DNA of 26,643 bases from Pseudopedobacter sp038237895. GTDB taxonomy: Bacteria > Bacteroidota > Bacteroidia > Sphingobacteriales > Sphingobacteriaceae. Positions 8,841 to 17,030 of the stretch are shown piece by piece. The stretch is taken from the NCBI GenBank assembly GCA_038237895.1, contig JBBRYE010000040.1, forward strand, positions 1-26,643, written 5' to 3'. The stretch's first letter is position 1. Every line of letters begins with the position of its first letter. The position numbers and the translations under genes were made by a program. The notes beneath the pieces were generated by a model. That model did no database searches. It saw only the letters and a list, made by a program, of their open reading frames with translations, and was not told the origin of the DNA.

Positions 8841-8885
8841 GATTTGAGAGATTAGATGATATCATATTATTTTTTAAAATAATTT

Positions 8886-8972
8886 GGGCGTTTGACACGC
8901 TTTACACTATATCTTTTTTGCCATTTGCTTTATGGCTAGCGCAAAAAAGGATGCCGTTTCAATCGTTAACGC
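8886..8972 (+). repeat. Intergenic palindromic repeat, copy 1
   Basis: Lies between the two Fe-S protein genes. It is clearly homologous to the reverse complement of 19909-19998, sharing ACACGCT, CACTATATCTTTTTT, CAAAAAAGGATGCCGTTTC and ATCGTTAACGC, with variation mainly in the central loop. The core stem is CTTTTTTGC (8913-8921) with GCAAAAAAG (8941-8949). A further GCCAT/ATGGC pairing (8920-8924 with 8932-8936) is possible inside the loop. It carries no coding capacity. It fills most of the 179-nt gap, so the two genes are not tightly coupled. Confidence 0.75.
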
Positions 8973-9019
8973 AATTGAACTGATGAACTCATTTTACTAA
9001 TGAATATTGAACTAATTAA

Positions 9020-9814
9020 ATGGAAATTACAGCAATAAAAATCCCAACCATGGCAGAAATGACTGCCGCCGGAGAAAAACCAGAAATATTATTTTGGGTG
9101 GGTTGTGCAGGAAGTTATGATGAAAGAGCTCAAAGAATTACCAGAGCTTTCGCTAAAATATTAACTCATGTCGGGATAAAATTTGCAGTATTAGGAACCG
9201 AAGAAAGTTGCACTGGCGATCCTGCAAAAAGAGCGGGCAATGAATTTTTATTCCAAATGCAGGCCATGGTAAATATCCAAGTTTTGGATGGTTACGATAT
9301 TAAGAAAATTGTAACCGCTTGTCCGCATTGTTTTAACACCATAAAAAACGAATATCCAGGTTTAGGCGGTAATTATGAAGTTATTCATCATACCCAACTT
9401 ATCCAAGATTTAATTAATGATGGAAAATTAAAAGCAGAAGGAGGGCATTTTAAAGGGAAAAAAATAACATTCCATGATCCTTGCTATTTAGGAAGAGGAA
9501 ATGGTATTTATGAAGCTCCGCGTAAAGCCTTAGAAATTTTAGATGCAGATTTAGTTGAACTTAAAAGATGTAAATCAAACGGGTTATGTTGTGGTGCCGG
9601 CGGAGCGCAAATGTTTAAGGAACCAGAAAAAGGAAAAAAAGATGTAAACCTTGAGCGTATGGAAGATGTGTTAGAATCTAAGGCAAACGTTTTGGCAGTT
9701 AGTTGTCCTTTTTGCATGACCATGATGAATGATGGTGTAAAGCATTTTAACAAAGAGCAAGAAATAGAAGTTTTAGATATTGCAGAAATTACGGCAAAAG
9801 AAAATAATTTGTAA
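9020..9814 (+). CDS. CCG-domain (Fe-S) oxidoreductase, HdrB/GlpC-like
   Basis: 264 residues, soluble, with two cysteine-rich CCG domains of the heterodisulfide reductase subunit B type. The first begins at C29 (FWVGCAGSYDERAQR) and continues through EESCTGDPAKR and TACPHCFNTIKNEYPGL. The second has FHDPCYLGRGNGIYE, GLCCGAGGAQMF and AVSCPFCMTMMNDG. In HdrB these CxnCCGxnCxxC motifs bind unusual (non-cubane) 4Fe-4S clusters; here that is inferred from the family. The upstream gene supplies the membrane and ferredoxin parts. In methanogens the pair reduces CoM-S-S-CoB, which these bacteria do not make, so the role here is general electron transfer with an unknown substrate. The ATG start is followed by a plausible N-terminus with no signal peptide. 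Confidence 0.87.
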   Translation: MEITAIKIPTMAEMTAAGEKPEILFWVGCAGSYDERAQRITRAFAKILTHVGIKFAVLGTEESCTGDPAKRAGNEFLFQMQAMVNIQVLDGYDIKKIVTACPHCFNTIKNEYPGLGGNYEVIHHTQLIQDLINDGKLKAEGGHFKGKKITFHDPCYLGRGNGIYEAPRKALEILDADLVELKRCKSNGLCCGAGGAQMFKEPEKGKKDVNLERMEDVLESKANVLAVSCPFCMTMMNDGVKHFNKEQEIEVLDIAEITAKENNL

Positions 9815-9864
9815 TTATGGGTGCATAAGGTTAAGTTTATATCATCAAACCTTAAAAAGCCATC

Positions 9865-10497
9865 ATGATTGATATAGTTATTGCAGATGACCATAAATTA
9901 TTTGCTCAAGGTTTAGCTAACATTCTTGCCGAAGAACAAGATTTTACCATTAAAGCGATATTTAATGATGGAAGATCTATGGTAGATTATTTAAGTAACC
10001 AAACTGCCCACGTAGCCATTATAGATTTAAACATGCCTCAGTTTGATGGAAAAAGCACTTTACTTAAACTCAATGAAAAAAAAATAGAGGTTAAAAAGCT
10101 GGTTTTATCTATTTATGCAGAAAAAAAACTACTAGATGAATGCATTAAAATTGGAATTGATGCCTATCTTTTAAAAGATGTTGAGCCAGAAACTTTAACA
10201 GAAACTATCAGAAAACTAGCTTTAGGTACTTACGATTTTGATAAAACTGGGATATGCGACAATAGCAGTTCCAATCTATCTTTTAAAGATAATTTTATTA
10301 TTAAATATAAATTGTCTAAAAGAGAAATTGAGGTTCTAAAATTGATTACAGAAGGTTTAACAAATCACAAAATTGCAGAAAAACTTTTCTTATCTACGTT
10401 CACAATTGATACGCATAGAAAAAACATCATTCAAAAAGTTGGTGTAAAAAATACTGCGGAACTGGTTAAGTTTGCCTTTGAACAAAACTTAGAGTAA
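9865..10497 (+). CDS. NarL/LuxR-family response regulator
   Basis: 210 residues. The N-terminal receiver domain (1-~120) has the acidic pair D8/D9, phosphoacceptor D54 in AIIDLNMPQFDG, the switch residue S82 (LVLSIY) and K104 (YLLKD). A linker is followed by a GerE/LuxR DNA-binding domain from about residue 146 (LSKREIEVLKLITEGLTNHK .. KVGVKNTAELVKFA). All residues needed for phosphorylation are present. No histidine kinase is encoded in the window, so it is an orphan locally; a distant hybrid or cytosolic kinase is the likely partner. The spacing of 50 nt from the Fe-S gene leaves open whether it is co-transcribed with it. Confidence 0.92.
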   Translation: MIDIVIADDHKLFAQGLANILAEEQDFTIKAIFNDGRSMVDYLSNQTAHVAIIDLNMPQFDGKSTLLKLNEKKIEVKKLVLSIYAEKKLLDECIKIGIDAYLLKDVEPETLTETIRKLALGTYDFDKTGICDNSSSNLSFKDNFIIKYKLSKREIEVLKLITEGLTNHKIAEKLFLSTFTIDTHRKNIIQKVGVKNTAELVKFAFEQNLE

Positions 10498-10503
10498 TGG
10501 AAA

Positions 10504-10557
10504 GGCTCACATAAAACTTCATAAAATTATAGAATCTTAAATTGTTTAATGTGAGCC
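10504..10557. repeat. 9-bp perfect inverted repeat after the response regulator
   Basis: GGCTCACAT (10504-10512) and ATGTGAGCC (10549-10557), separated by 36 nt of AT-rich sequence, lie between the response-regulator stop and the stop of the convergent small gene. It could form a bidirectional transcript-end hairpin, but there is no strong T-run after it. A protein-binding site is the other possibility. Confidence 0.5.
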
Positions 10558-10563
10558 AGTATC

Positions 10564-10794
10564 TTATTTTATAATAAAATCCCTAATAATAAACTTATTT
10601 TGTTTTAAACTAGAATCAGAATAAACACCATTTGCAGGAAATAATTTAATATTTCTTCTATCATAAAAATCATTATTTACTTTATTTGCTTGGTTGGCTT
10701 TTTCTCTGCTTTCGTTAGTTAGCATCCACCCAATAATTAGGGTGTGAGATAACAATATTAAAAACATCCCAAATAAATAATATGTTTTACGCAT
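10564..10794 (-). CDS. Small single-pass membrane protein, unknown function
   Basis: 76 residues starting with an ATG at 10792-10794. Residues 4-24 (TYYLFGMFLILLSHTLIIGWM) are one hydrophobic segment, either a membrane anchor or an uncleaved signal. The rest is polar and rich in Asn and Lys, with no motif I recognise. It sits between convergent and divergent neighbours with its own short flanks. The long open frame in AT-rich DNA and the sensible start make it a likely real but lineage-specific gene. A chance frame cannot be excluded. Confidence 0.5.
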   Translation of the reverse strand: MRKTYYLFGMFLILLSHTLIIGWMLTNESREKANQANKVNNDFYDRRNIKLFPANGVYSDSSLKQNKFIIRDFIIK

Positions 10795-10880
10795 TTGATG
10801 TAGAAGTTTAGATTAACTAAGGTATTAAATATCAAGTAAAAAACAAATACCTAATATTGGTTATTCTTTATCCAAAATTA

Positions 10881-12242
10881 TTATCCAGAAATAGCCCCTA
10901 TAATATCATATTGAGTAATAATTTCAATTTTTCCGTTACTATCTTCTACTAAAACAGCAGAGTTCTCTTTATTTATCAATCCAGAAATTTTATCAATTGA
11001 TGTGTTTAAATCTACAAACGGAAAAGAGGCGGTTTGAATGGTGGCAACTTTTGATGATTTAATAGAGGGGTTTTCTAATAAAGCAGTTAAAATATCGCTT
11101 TCTGTAACACGCCCTACAACCATACCTTTTTGAGTAACTGGTATCTGAGAAATATATAACGCCTTCATGGTATTAATAGCTTCTAACACTGTTTTTTCAC
11201 TATCAATGGTTATCATTTCTTGTGGTTCTCTTTTAAATAAAATAGATTTCGCTGTTAATTTTTCATCCTCCAAGAAACCTCTTTCTCTTAACCAATCGTC
11301 ATTATACATTTTACCCAAATAACGGGTGCCATGATCGTGAAAAATTATAACTACTACATCTTCGGGCTTTAAATGTTCTTTTAATTGAAGCAAACCCGCT
11401 AAAGCCGCTCCGGCAGAATTGCCGGCAAAGATCCCTTCTTTACGAGCAATTTCCCTAGTCATTAATGCAGCGTCTTTATCCGTTACTTTTTCAAAACGAT
11501 CTATTATATCAAAGTTTACATTTTTTGGTAAAAAATCTTCTCCAATACCTTCGGTGATGTAAGGGTAAATTTCTTTGTCATCAAAAATGCCTGTCTCTTT
11601 ATATTTTTTAAAGACAGATCCATAAGTATCAATTCCCCAAATTTTAATATTTGGATTTTTCTCTTTCAAATATTTCCCTGTTCCAGAGATTGTTCCTCCG
11701 GTGCCAACTCCAACTACTAAATGGGTAATTTTACCTTCTGTTTGTTCCCAAATCTCTGGCCCAGTTTGCTCGTAATGAGCAGCAGAATTAGAAAGATTAT
11801 CATATTGATTAGGTTTCCAAGAATTTGGAGTTTCTCGCTCTAATCTTGTAGAAACAGAATAATAAGAACGTGGATCTTCTGGTTCTACATCTGTAGGGCA
11901 AACAATTACCTCTGCACCAAATGCTTTTAGCGCATCAACTTTTTCTTTTGATTGCTTATCTGTAGTAGTAAAAATACATTTATAGCCTTTTATAACTGCT
12001 GCAATGGCCAATCCCATTCCTGTATTTCCAGATGTTCCTTCAATAATAGTTCCGCCTGGTTTAAGCTTACCACTCTTTTCGGCATCTGCAATCATTTTAA
12101 TTGCCATTCGGTCTTTAATAGAATTTCCAGGATTGGTTGTTTCTATTTTAGCTAAAACAGTTGCATCAATGTCTTTTGTGAGTTTATTAAGTTTTACTAA
12201 AGGTGTATTGCCAATAGTTTCTAAAATATTATTATACCACAT
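10881..12242 (-). CDS. Cystathionine beta-synthase, PLP domain plus CBS-domain pair
   Basis: I use the ATG at 12242 (product MWYNNILETIGNTPL..., 453 residues) rather than an upstream in-frame TTG, because the family begins here. The PLP-dependent fold type II domain covers about residues 1-320. K43 in NSIKDRMA is the PLP Schiff-base lysine, GTSGNTG binds the substrate carboxylate, and GVGTGGTISGTGKYLKE binds the cofactor phosphate. The C-terminal ~120 residues form two CBS domains, the regulatory module of the eukaryote-type enzyme. The haem-binding N-terminal extension of mammalian enzymes is absent. The reaction expected is serine + homocysteine to cystathionine (reverse transsulfuration). 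O-acetylserine-dependent cysteine synthesis is an alternative, since CysK shares the core. No gamma-lyase gene is adjacent. Confidence 0.88.
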   Translation of the reverse strand: MWYNNILETIGNTPLVKLNKLTKDIDATVLAKIETTNPGNSIKDRMAIKMIADAEKSGKLKPGGTIIEGTSGNTGMGLAIAAVIKGYKCIFTTTDKQSKEKVDALKAFGAEVIVCPTDVEPEDPRSYYSVSTRLERETPNSWKPNQYDNLSNSAAHYEQTGPEIWEQTEGKITHLVVGVGTGGTISGTGKYLKEKNPNIKIWGIDTYGSVFKKYKETGIFDDKEIYPYITEGIGEDFLPKNVNFDIIDRFEKVTDKDAALMTREIARKEGIFAGNSAGAALAGLLQLKEHLKPEDVVVIIFHDHGTRYLGKMYNDDWLRERGFLEDEKLTAKSILFKREPQEMITIDSEKTVLEAINTMKALYISQIPVTQKGMVVGRVTESDILTALLENPSIKSSKVATIQTASFPFVDLNTSIDKISGLINKENSAVLVEDSNGKIEIITQYDIIGAISG

Positions 12243-12403
12243 GGTTGTAAAGTTAATCAATTATGAGCTTTAAAAGCTTCATAAAGATGTCAGGAACAAC
12301 AATGAGAACATTATTTTATAAGAGGTGTTTTTAAGAAATTTTATTCTTTTAAAAGTTTCGTTTTTCAAAAATTCAGAATTTAATAAGGGAAAATATTTTC
12401 TTT

Positions 12404-13291
12404 TTATTTTCCCTTATAATTAAAATGAATTGCACCGGTATATTTAAAATCTGAAGAAAGATAAATAATTCGAGTTTTATCGCCATCTATAATTTTTATA
12501 GAGCAGGTATTTGGAGGAATACGACCTAGGTTTTCGGCATATATAAGCAGTTCATTATTAATAAATTGGTTGCTTAAATTTAAGGTAAAAAGTGTTGGAG
12601 ATTTTCTGATACTTATTTTTTCTGCAATGGTATCTCTGTTAAATAAGATGGTAACTTTATCTCCATCTACTTTTTCATAATCATTAAGGGCTATTTGTAT
12701 AATTTTATTTTCTACATCAACGTCTTCAATTACATTTATTTGTGTGCTGTAAAGAGAATCCTTAAAAGTTTGATATTGAGTTGGAATTGGCGTTTGTATG
12801 TGTAATGAATCATTTTTAGATAAAAAAATTAAACCCGGTATACATTCTAAAACCTCTTTTTTATCTCCAAAAATATCAGTAAAGAGTTCATCTTTCCCCA
12901 ATTCGTCTTTTGCATAAGTGTTTCCATCCCATCTACCCGTTAGTGTTTCTAAACCGCCAGTATTTCTATATTTTAAAATGAAGTTTTTAATACAAAGAAA
13001 ATAATCTGGTGGGAGAATTTTTTCTATAACTCCGTATCTAAATTCGCTTAAATAAATAGAATCCTTTTCAAAATAACCCGAAAAACTTAATTTACCAACT
13101 ACAACATTTCCTAAATAAGCATTAGATACACCAGAAATCTTTTTGCTTTTTTGAGTAATATTTAATTCTAAAACATATTGAGGAGCATAACCACCACTAT
13201 CTTGAGTTAGTTTTCCTTTCCAAAAGCCAGTTAAATCTTGGGCATTTAATATAAGGGGAAAGAAGAATAAGAGTAGTATTATTTTTCTCAT
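12404..13291 (-). CDS. Secreted protein of unknown function with lipocalin-like N-terminus
   Basis: 295 residues with a clear signal peptide, MRKIILLLFFFPLILNAQ, probably cleaved after LNAQ. The mature start DLTGFWKGKLTQ resembles the first strand of small lipocalin-like beta-barrels common in Bacteroidota, followed by further beta-strand-like segments. The C-terminal half has no motif I recognise. It is the last gene of the minus-strand series that begins with mdh, 53 nt after the truncated haemoglobin gene, so co-transcription is possible but not certain. Confidence 0.65.
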   Translation of the reverse strand: MRKIILLLFFFPLILNAQDLTGFWKGKLTQDSGGYAPQYVLELNITQKSKKISGVSNAYLGNVVVGKLSFSGYFEKDSIYLSEFRYGVIEKILPPDYFLCIKNFILKYRNTGGLETLTGRWDGNTYAKDELGKDELFTDIFGDKKEVLECIPGLIFLSKNDSLHIQTPIPTQYQTFKDSLYSTQINVIEDVDVENKIIQIALNDYEKVDGDKVTILFNRDTIAEKISIRKSPTLFTLNLSNQFINNELLIYAENLGRIPPNTCSIKIIDGDKTRIIYLSSDFKYTGAIHFNYKGK

Positions 13292-13344
13292 ATTGGTTAT
13301 TTAAATCAAGTTACTGATTTATAACTTTATATAGAAAATTTAGA

Positions 13345-13752
13345 TTATTTTTTTTCTTTTGCTACGCCAGGAGCATTGTAATAATTATTGATTTTGTAAA
13401 ACATTAAATCTGCTATACTCACTGCTCTTTGTTTTGCATCATCTGCAATTTCACCTTCAAAATTTTCATCAATGGTTTCAATAAATAAAGATTTCCATTG
13501 ATTAAACATTTCAGGAGTTAATTTAATTTTTTGATTCAATTTAAAATGTGCGTCCATTGGGTTTCCTTTATAGCCCATTTTACCCAATAAAGTAGACTCC
13601 CAAAATGAGTACATAATTGGTAAATGATGGCTCCAATTTACTTTTGCAACATCATTAAATACATGTCCTAAATCTTTATCGGCAATAGCCTTATTATAAA
13701 AAGTATCCACTAGTAATTTTATGTCATCATGGTTTTCAATATCCTTTTTCAT
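13345..13752 (-). CDS. Group III truncated haemoglobin
   Basis: 135 residues, normal for group III truncated globins. Recognisable blocks are LVDTFYNKAIADKDLGHVF (helices A-B), WSHHLPIMYSFWESTLLG (helix E region) and NPMDAHFKLN, in which H69 is the expected proximal haem ligand. QWKSLFIETIDENFEG with its tryptophan corresponds to the G helix. Group III globins bind O2, NO or sulfide-type ligands; their in vivo role is not settled. The gene lies 8 nt after the retropepsin-like gene and is very probably in the mdh transcript, linking it loosely to respiratory metabolism. Confidence 0.93.
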   Translation of the reverse strand: MKKDIENHDDIKLLVDTFYNKAIADKDLGHVFNDVAKVNWSHHLPIMYSFWESTLLGKMGYKGNPMDAHFKLNQKIKLTPEMFNQWKSLFIETIDENFEGEIADDAKQRAVSIADLMFYKINNYYNAPGVAKEKK

Positions 13753-13760
13753 AATAGATT

Positions 13761-14192
13761 TTATTTGCTTACTGTTAAAGTTAGGCTTTTATAATCTATT
13801 AAGGCATTATAATCCATTAATATATCTCCGCCTAAAACACCAATTACTGGCGGTAAATTCAACTTTTCATAAGCAAATTTGATAGATGATAAATCGAAAA
13901 CTGGAGCTTCGTAATTTTCAATAATTAATTTACCTAATTTCAATTCCTCACAAACCACATAATATCTTTCCATAGTAGTTGTACCTAAACCAATTGCATG
14001 ATGATCAGGAATATGTATAATCTGATCTTCCGAAGCAAAACCAGATACAATCTCTATATCAAAAGCCGATTTTGAAGCACCCGTGTCTAAAACAGCTTTG
14101 AAAATTTGCCCGAAAACAAAAACTTCCACCAAAAGGTGGAAGCCGTCTCCTTGTAAGTCTATCAACTCTAAGGGTAATTTATATTTTTTCAT
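13761..14192 (-). CDS. Retropepsin-like (clan AA) aspartic protease, single domain
   Basis: 143 residues with one aspartic-protease half-domain. The catalytic loop is LDTGASKSAFD with D36. The second hallmark, GVLGGDILMDYNALIDY, matches the ILGxDfl..ya.IDy motif of retropepsin-like proteins. Such proteins work as homodimers, each subunit giving one Asp. No signal peptide or membrane segment is visible, so it is expected in the cytoplasm. It sits 6 nt after mdh and 8 nt before the globin gene, indicating one operon. The substrate is unknown. Some family members have lost activity, but the DTGA motif here is intact. Confidence 0.85.
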   Translation of the reverse strand: MKKYKLPLELIDLQGDGFHLLVEVFVFGQIFKAVLDTGASKSAFDIEIVSGFASEDQIIHIPDHHAIGLGTTTMERYYVVCEELKLGKLIIENYEAPVFDLSSIKFAYEKLNLPPVIGVLGGDILMDYNALIDYKSLTLTVSK

Positions 14193-14198
14193 TTCTGA

Positions 14199-15137
14199 TT
14201 AAATCAGATTAGAATCTGTCAATACATTGTTCATATTTCTAACAGCATCTGCGCTATTGTTAAATTGTGTTTGCTCATCATCCGATAATTTAAAATCGAT
14301 AATTTTTTCCCAACCATTTTTACCTAATACAACAGGCACAACTAAAGAAATATCTTTTTGTCCGTATTCACCATCTAAAGCAACACCACATGAGATTAAT
14401 TTTTTCTCATCTCTAACTATAGACTCAACCATGGCAGCAGTTCCTACTCCTGGCGCATACCATGCAGAAGTTCCAATTAATTTAGTTAGCGTAGCACCAC
14501 CAACCATAGTAGATGCAACCACTTTATCTTGCTGTTCTTTACTTAATAGTTGAGTTACCGGGATACTATTCCATGTAGCATGATGTATTAGAGGAATCAT
14601 AGTTGTATCACCATGCCCACCAATTACTACTGCATTTAAATCTGATGAAGAACATCCCAATTCCTGACTTAAATAGTACTTAAAACGAGCTGAATCCAGT
14701 GCGCCACCCATCCCTAAAATTCTTTCTTTAGGTAAACCCGATGTTTTTAAAGTTAGGTAATTCATGGTATCCATTGGGTTAGAAACCACAATGATGATGG
14801 TATTTGGAGAATATTTTAAAATGTTTTCTGTAACTGATTTTACTATTCCGGCATTAGTACCAATTAACTCTTCACGCGTCATCCCTGGTTTACGAGGCAA
14901 ACCAGAAGTAATCACCACAACTTCAGAATCTGCAGTAGCAGCATAATCATTAGTTACACCTTTTATTTGAGTATCAAAACCACAATAAGATGCCGTTTGC
15001 ATCATGTCAATTGCTTTACCTTCGGCAAAACCTTCTTTAATATCTAACAAAATTAACTCTCTTGCTAATTCTCTTCTTGCAATGTTATCAGCACAAGTTG
15101 CGCCTACTGCACCTGCCCCAACTACGGTAATTTTCAT
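14199..15137 (-). CDS. mdh: Malate dehydrogenase, LDH-like type
   Basis: 312 residues, full length for the LDH-like malate dehydrogenase found in Bacteroidota. The Rossmann loop is G7-A-G-A-V-G12. D32 at the end of strand 2 indicates NAD rather than NADP. The active-site loop has R82 and R88 (LPRKPGMTREEL), D148/R151 (ALDSARF) and the catalytic H175 in GGHGDTTMIP. It interconverts malate and oxaloacetate in the TCA cycle in the cytoplasm. It is the first gene of a minus-strand cluster followed by a retropepsin-like protease and a truncated haemoglobin. The 262-nt upstream region is shared with the divergent JmjC-like gene and should hold its promoter, though I see no good consensus box on that strand. 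Confidence 0.97.
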   Translation of the reverse strand: MKITVVGAGAVGATCADNIARRELARELILLDIKEGFAEGKAIDMMQTASYCGFDTQIKGVTNDYAATADSEVVVITSGLPRKPGMTREELIGTNAGIVKSVTENILKYSPNTIIIVVSNPMDTMNYLTLKTSGLPKERILGMGGALDSARFKYYLSQELGCSSSDLNAVVIGGHGDTTMIPLIHHATWNSIPVTQLLSKEQQDKVVASTMVGGATLTKLIGTSAWYAPGVGTAAMVESIVRDEKKLISCGVALDGEYGQKDISLVVPVVLGKNGWEKIIDFKLSDDEQTQFNNSADAVRNMNNVLTDSNLI

Positions 15138-15341
15138 GATTTTTATCGTTTTTATGTTATAATTAATAAACTTGCCGAAGTTAAGTAAACCAACATTTAA
15201 ATAAAATTTTTAAATGGATTCATTGTAAATTTATTGATAAGTTTTAAATATGAAGTGCTTTAAAATTTTACAAATAAATAATTTAAATTGTCATGCAATG
15301 GCAATACAAATCTTTTTAAAGGTAACTTTTATAAAATCTGC

Positions 15342-15349
15342 TAATTTTG
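15342..15349 (+). promoter_or_regulatory. Candidate -7 box for the JmjC-like gene
   Basis: TAATTTTG matches TAnnTTTG exactly and lies 51 nt before the ATG at 15400. No good TTTG sits 19 nt upstream, so only the -7 element is convincing. Confidence 0.4.
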
Positions 15350-15399
15350 CTTTGTGATGGTAAAATCTTTTTTTATTTAAAACCATCTCCCTTAAGTTT

Positions 15400-16278
15400 A
15401 TGGGTTTCATTTTAAGTAAAGTAGATACTGTTGATACAATAAGTCCGGCAGATTTCAAGAAAAATTATCTTGATAAACGCCGACCTGTGGTAATTAGGAA
15501 TTTAACTATTGATTGGCCAGCCCGTGAAAAATGGACGACTGATTATTTTAAATCATTAGCAGGAGATTTAGAGGTGCCACTTTACGATAATTCTAAAGCA
15601 GACCCATCAAAACCCATCAATGCAACTGCTGCAAAAATGAAATTAAAGGATTATTTAGATTTAATTAAAAGAGAACCTACCGAATTACGTATTTTCTTTT
15701 TTAATTTTTTTAAACACGTTCCCAGCTTAATTAATGATATTATTGTACCTAAAGATTTAATGGGTGGCTTTATAGAAAGTATGCCAGCCATGTTTTTTGG
15801 TGGTTCTAATTCTGTTACTTTTTTACATTACGATATAGATTTACCTCATATTTTTCATACTCATTTTGGAGGCAAAAAACATGTTATCCTGTTTGAAAAC
15901 AAATGGAAAAGACGCTTATATTGTTTACCTAATGCAACTTATGCCCTAGAGGATTATGATATTTTAAATCCCGATTTTGAGAAATTCCCTGCTTTAAAAG
16001 GTATACACGGAGAAGAAGTTTTCTTAGAGCATGGCGATACTCTTTTTATGCCAACAGGTTATTGGCATTGGATGAAATACATTGATGGTTCTTTTTCTTT
16101 AAGTTTAAGAGCTTGGGATGCTTCTATAAGTAGAAAAGCACAAAGTGTTTTTAATTTGGTAACTAAAGGTGGAATTGATAGCGTGATTAAAATGCTTTTT
16201 AAGGAAAAATATGCTCATTACCGCGAGAAAGTAGCCATTAAAAGAGCAGAAAAAGCGCTAAAAGCTGGAAAATTATAA
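15400..16278 (+). CDS. Cupin-like / JmjC-domain Fe(II)/2-oxoglutarate oxygenase
   Basis: 292 residues of the cupin_8 (JmjC-like) type. The N-terminal block has RRPVVIRNLTIDWPAREKW, typical of the family. The iron ligands are visible as H143 and D145 in FLHYDIDLPHIFH and H223 in GYWHWMKY. KKHVILFENKWKRRLYCLPN is the conserved strand between them. Related bacterial proteins hydroxylate ribosomal or other proteins, but no substrate can be named here. No signal peptide is present, so it is cytoplasmic. It is divergent from mdh and followed by 195 nt of non-coding DNA, so it is probably a single-gene unit. Confidence 0.85.
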   Translation: MGFILSKVDTVDTISPADFKKNYLDKRRPVVIRNLTIDWPAREKWTTDYFKSLAGDLEVPLYDNSKADPSKPINATAAKMKLKDYLDLIKREPTELRIFFFNFFKHVPSLINDIIVPKDLMGGFIESMPAMFFGGSNSVTFLHYDIDLPHIFHTHFGGKKHVILFENKWKRRLYCLPNATYALEDYDILNPDFEKFPALKGIHGEEVFLEHGDTLFMPTGYWHWMKYIDGSFSLSLRAWDASISRKAQSVFNLVTKGGIDSVIKMLFKEKYAHYREKVAIKRAEKALKAGKL

Positions 16279-16473
16279 TTGTTAGTAAGGCAAATACTTC
16301 ATAATTAATTTCAGATAGTCTGTTGACTGATTATTTTGTTTCATACAGCAAAAACTTACTGCTGCTACCAAGGTTGATAAAACCTATATTTATTTATTTT
16401 TAGGTAAAATTTCTATCGTTATTTAAAAAATTATTATAATTTTAATAAAAAATTTATCTAAAACACTTCATAT

Positions 16474-16911
16474 ATGAAATCAAAAAATTTACTCCTTGTA
16501 TTTTTAGCTATAGTTCTATTCACTTTCCAAAGCTGCAAAAAAGACAGTAACTCAACAATCCAAATTAATTTAAAAGGGCGTTGGGATGCAACTTCTGCTA
16601 TTTCTGAGGTATTTCAAAATAATGTTTCTAAACAAAAACAATCTTTAACTATAGATAAAGGAAGCCTTTATTTTATTTTTACTGATTCAAAAGTTGAAAT
16701 CTATGTTGATAGTAAGTTATCTGATGACGGCACTTACACATACGATCAAAGTTCTCAACAACTAACTATTAAGTACGATGTAAATGACATAGAAACGATT
16801 CAACTTTCTAATGTCACTGCAACAAGTTTTACTGCAAAAAATGAAGAATCAGTAGTTAATGGATCTGTTACTACAAAAACTGTTAGTCAAATTGATTTTA
16901 AGAAACAGTAA
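16474..16911 (+). CDS. Small lipoprotein with lipocalin-like domain
   Basis: 145 residues. The signal peptide MKSKNLLLVFLAIVLFTFQS ends at C21, a lipobox-type cysteine followed by KKDS, so it is a predicted lipoprotein. The mature part starts LKGRWDATSAISE and has repeating short beta-strands (KGSLYFIFTDSKVEIYV, DDGTYTYDQSSQQLTI), as in the lipocalin-like families that are abundant and mostly uncharacterised in Bacteroidota. A strong terminator follows 19 nt after the stop. The ligand and role are unknown. Confidence 0.8.
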   Translation: MKSKNLLLVFLAIVLFTFQSCKKDSNSTIQINLKGRWDATSAISEVFQNNVSKQKQSLTIDKGSLYFIFTDSKVEIYVDSKLSDDGTYTYDQSSQQLTIKYDVNDIETIQLSNVTATSFTAKNEESVVNGSVTTKTVSQIDFKKQ

Positions 16912-16930
16912 TTTCGAGTTAAATTTTTAT

Positions 16931-16959
16931 AAAATCTGCTTCTGGCAGATTTTTTTTTT
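16931..16959 (+). terminator. Strong rho-independent terminator after the lipoprotein gene
   Basis: Perfect 9-bp stem AAAATCTGC (16931-16939) / GCAGATTTT (16945-16953) around loop TTCTG, followed directly by a further run of Ts to 16959. It separates the lipoprotein gene from lipA. Confidence 0.9.
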
Positions 16960-17017
16960 GCTCAATTTTCTAAAAACAAATTACAGTCTAAAAACATTAT
17001 GTTTAATTAGCATTATG

Positions 17018-17025
17018 TATTTTTG
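17018..17025 (+). promoter_or_regulatory. Candidate -7 box just before lipA
   Basis: TATTTTTG matches TAnnTTTG and ends only 5 nt before the lipA ATG at 17031. If used, transcription would begin at or next to the start codon. The matching -33 element is poor (CATT at the 19-nt spacing). Confidence 0.4.
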
Positions 17026-17030
17026 CCTTT

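Noticed and set aside
9826..9854. Short inverted repeat TAAGGTT/AACCTTA before the response-regulator start, a possible operator or attenuator.
   Set aside because: The 7-bp AT-rich stem with a 15-nt loop is weak and likely by chance in this base composition; there is no T-run and no second copy that I could see.
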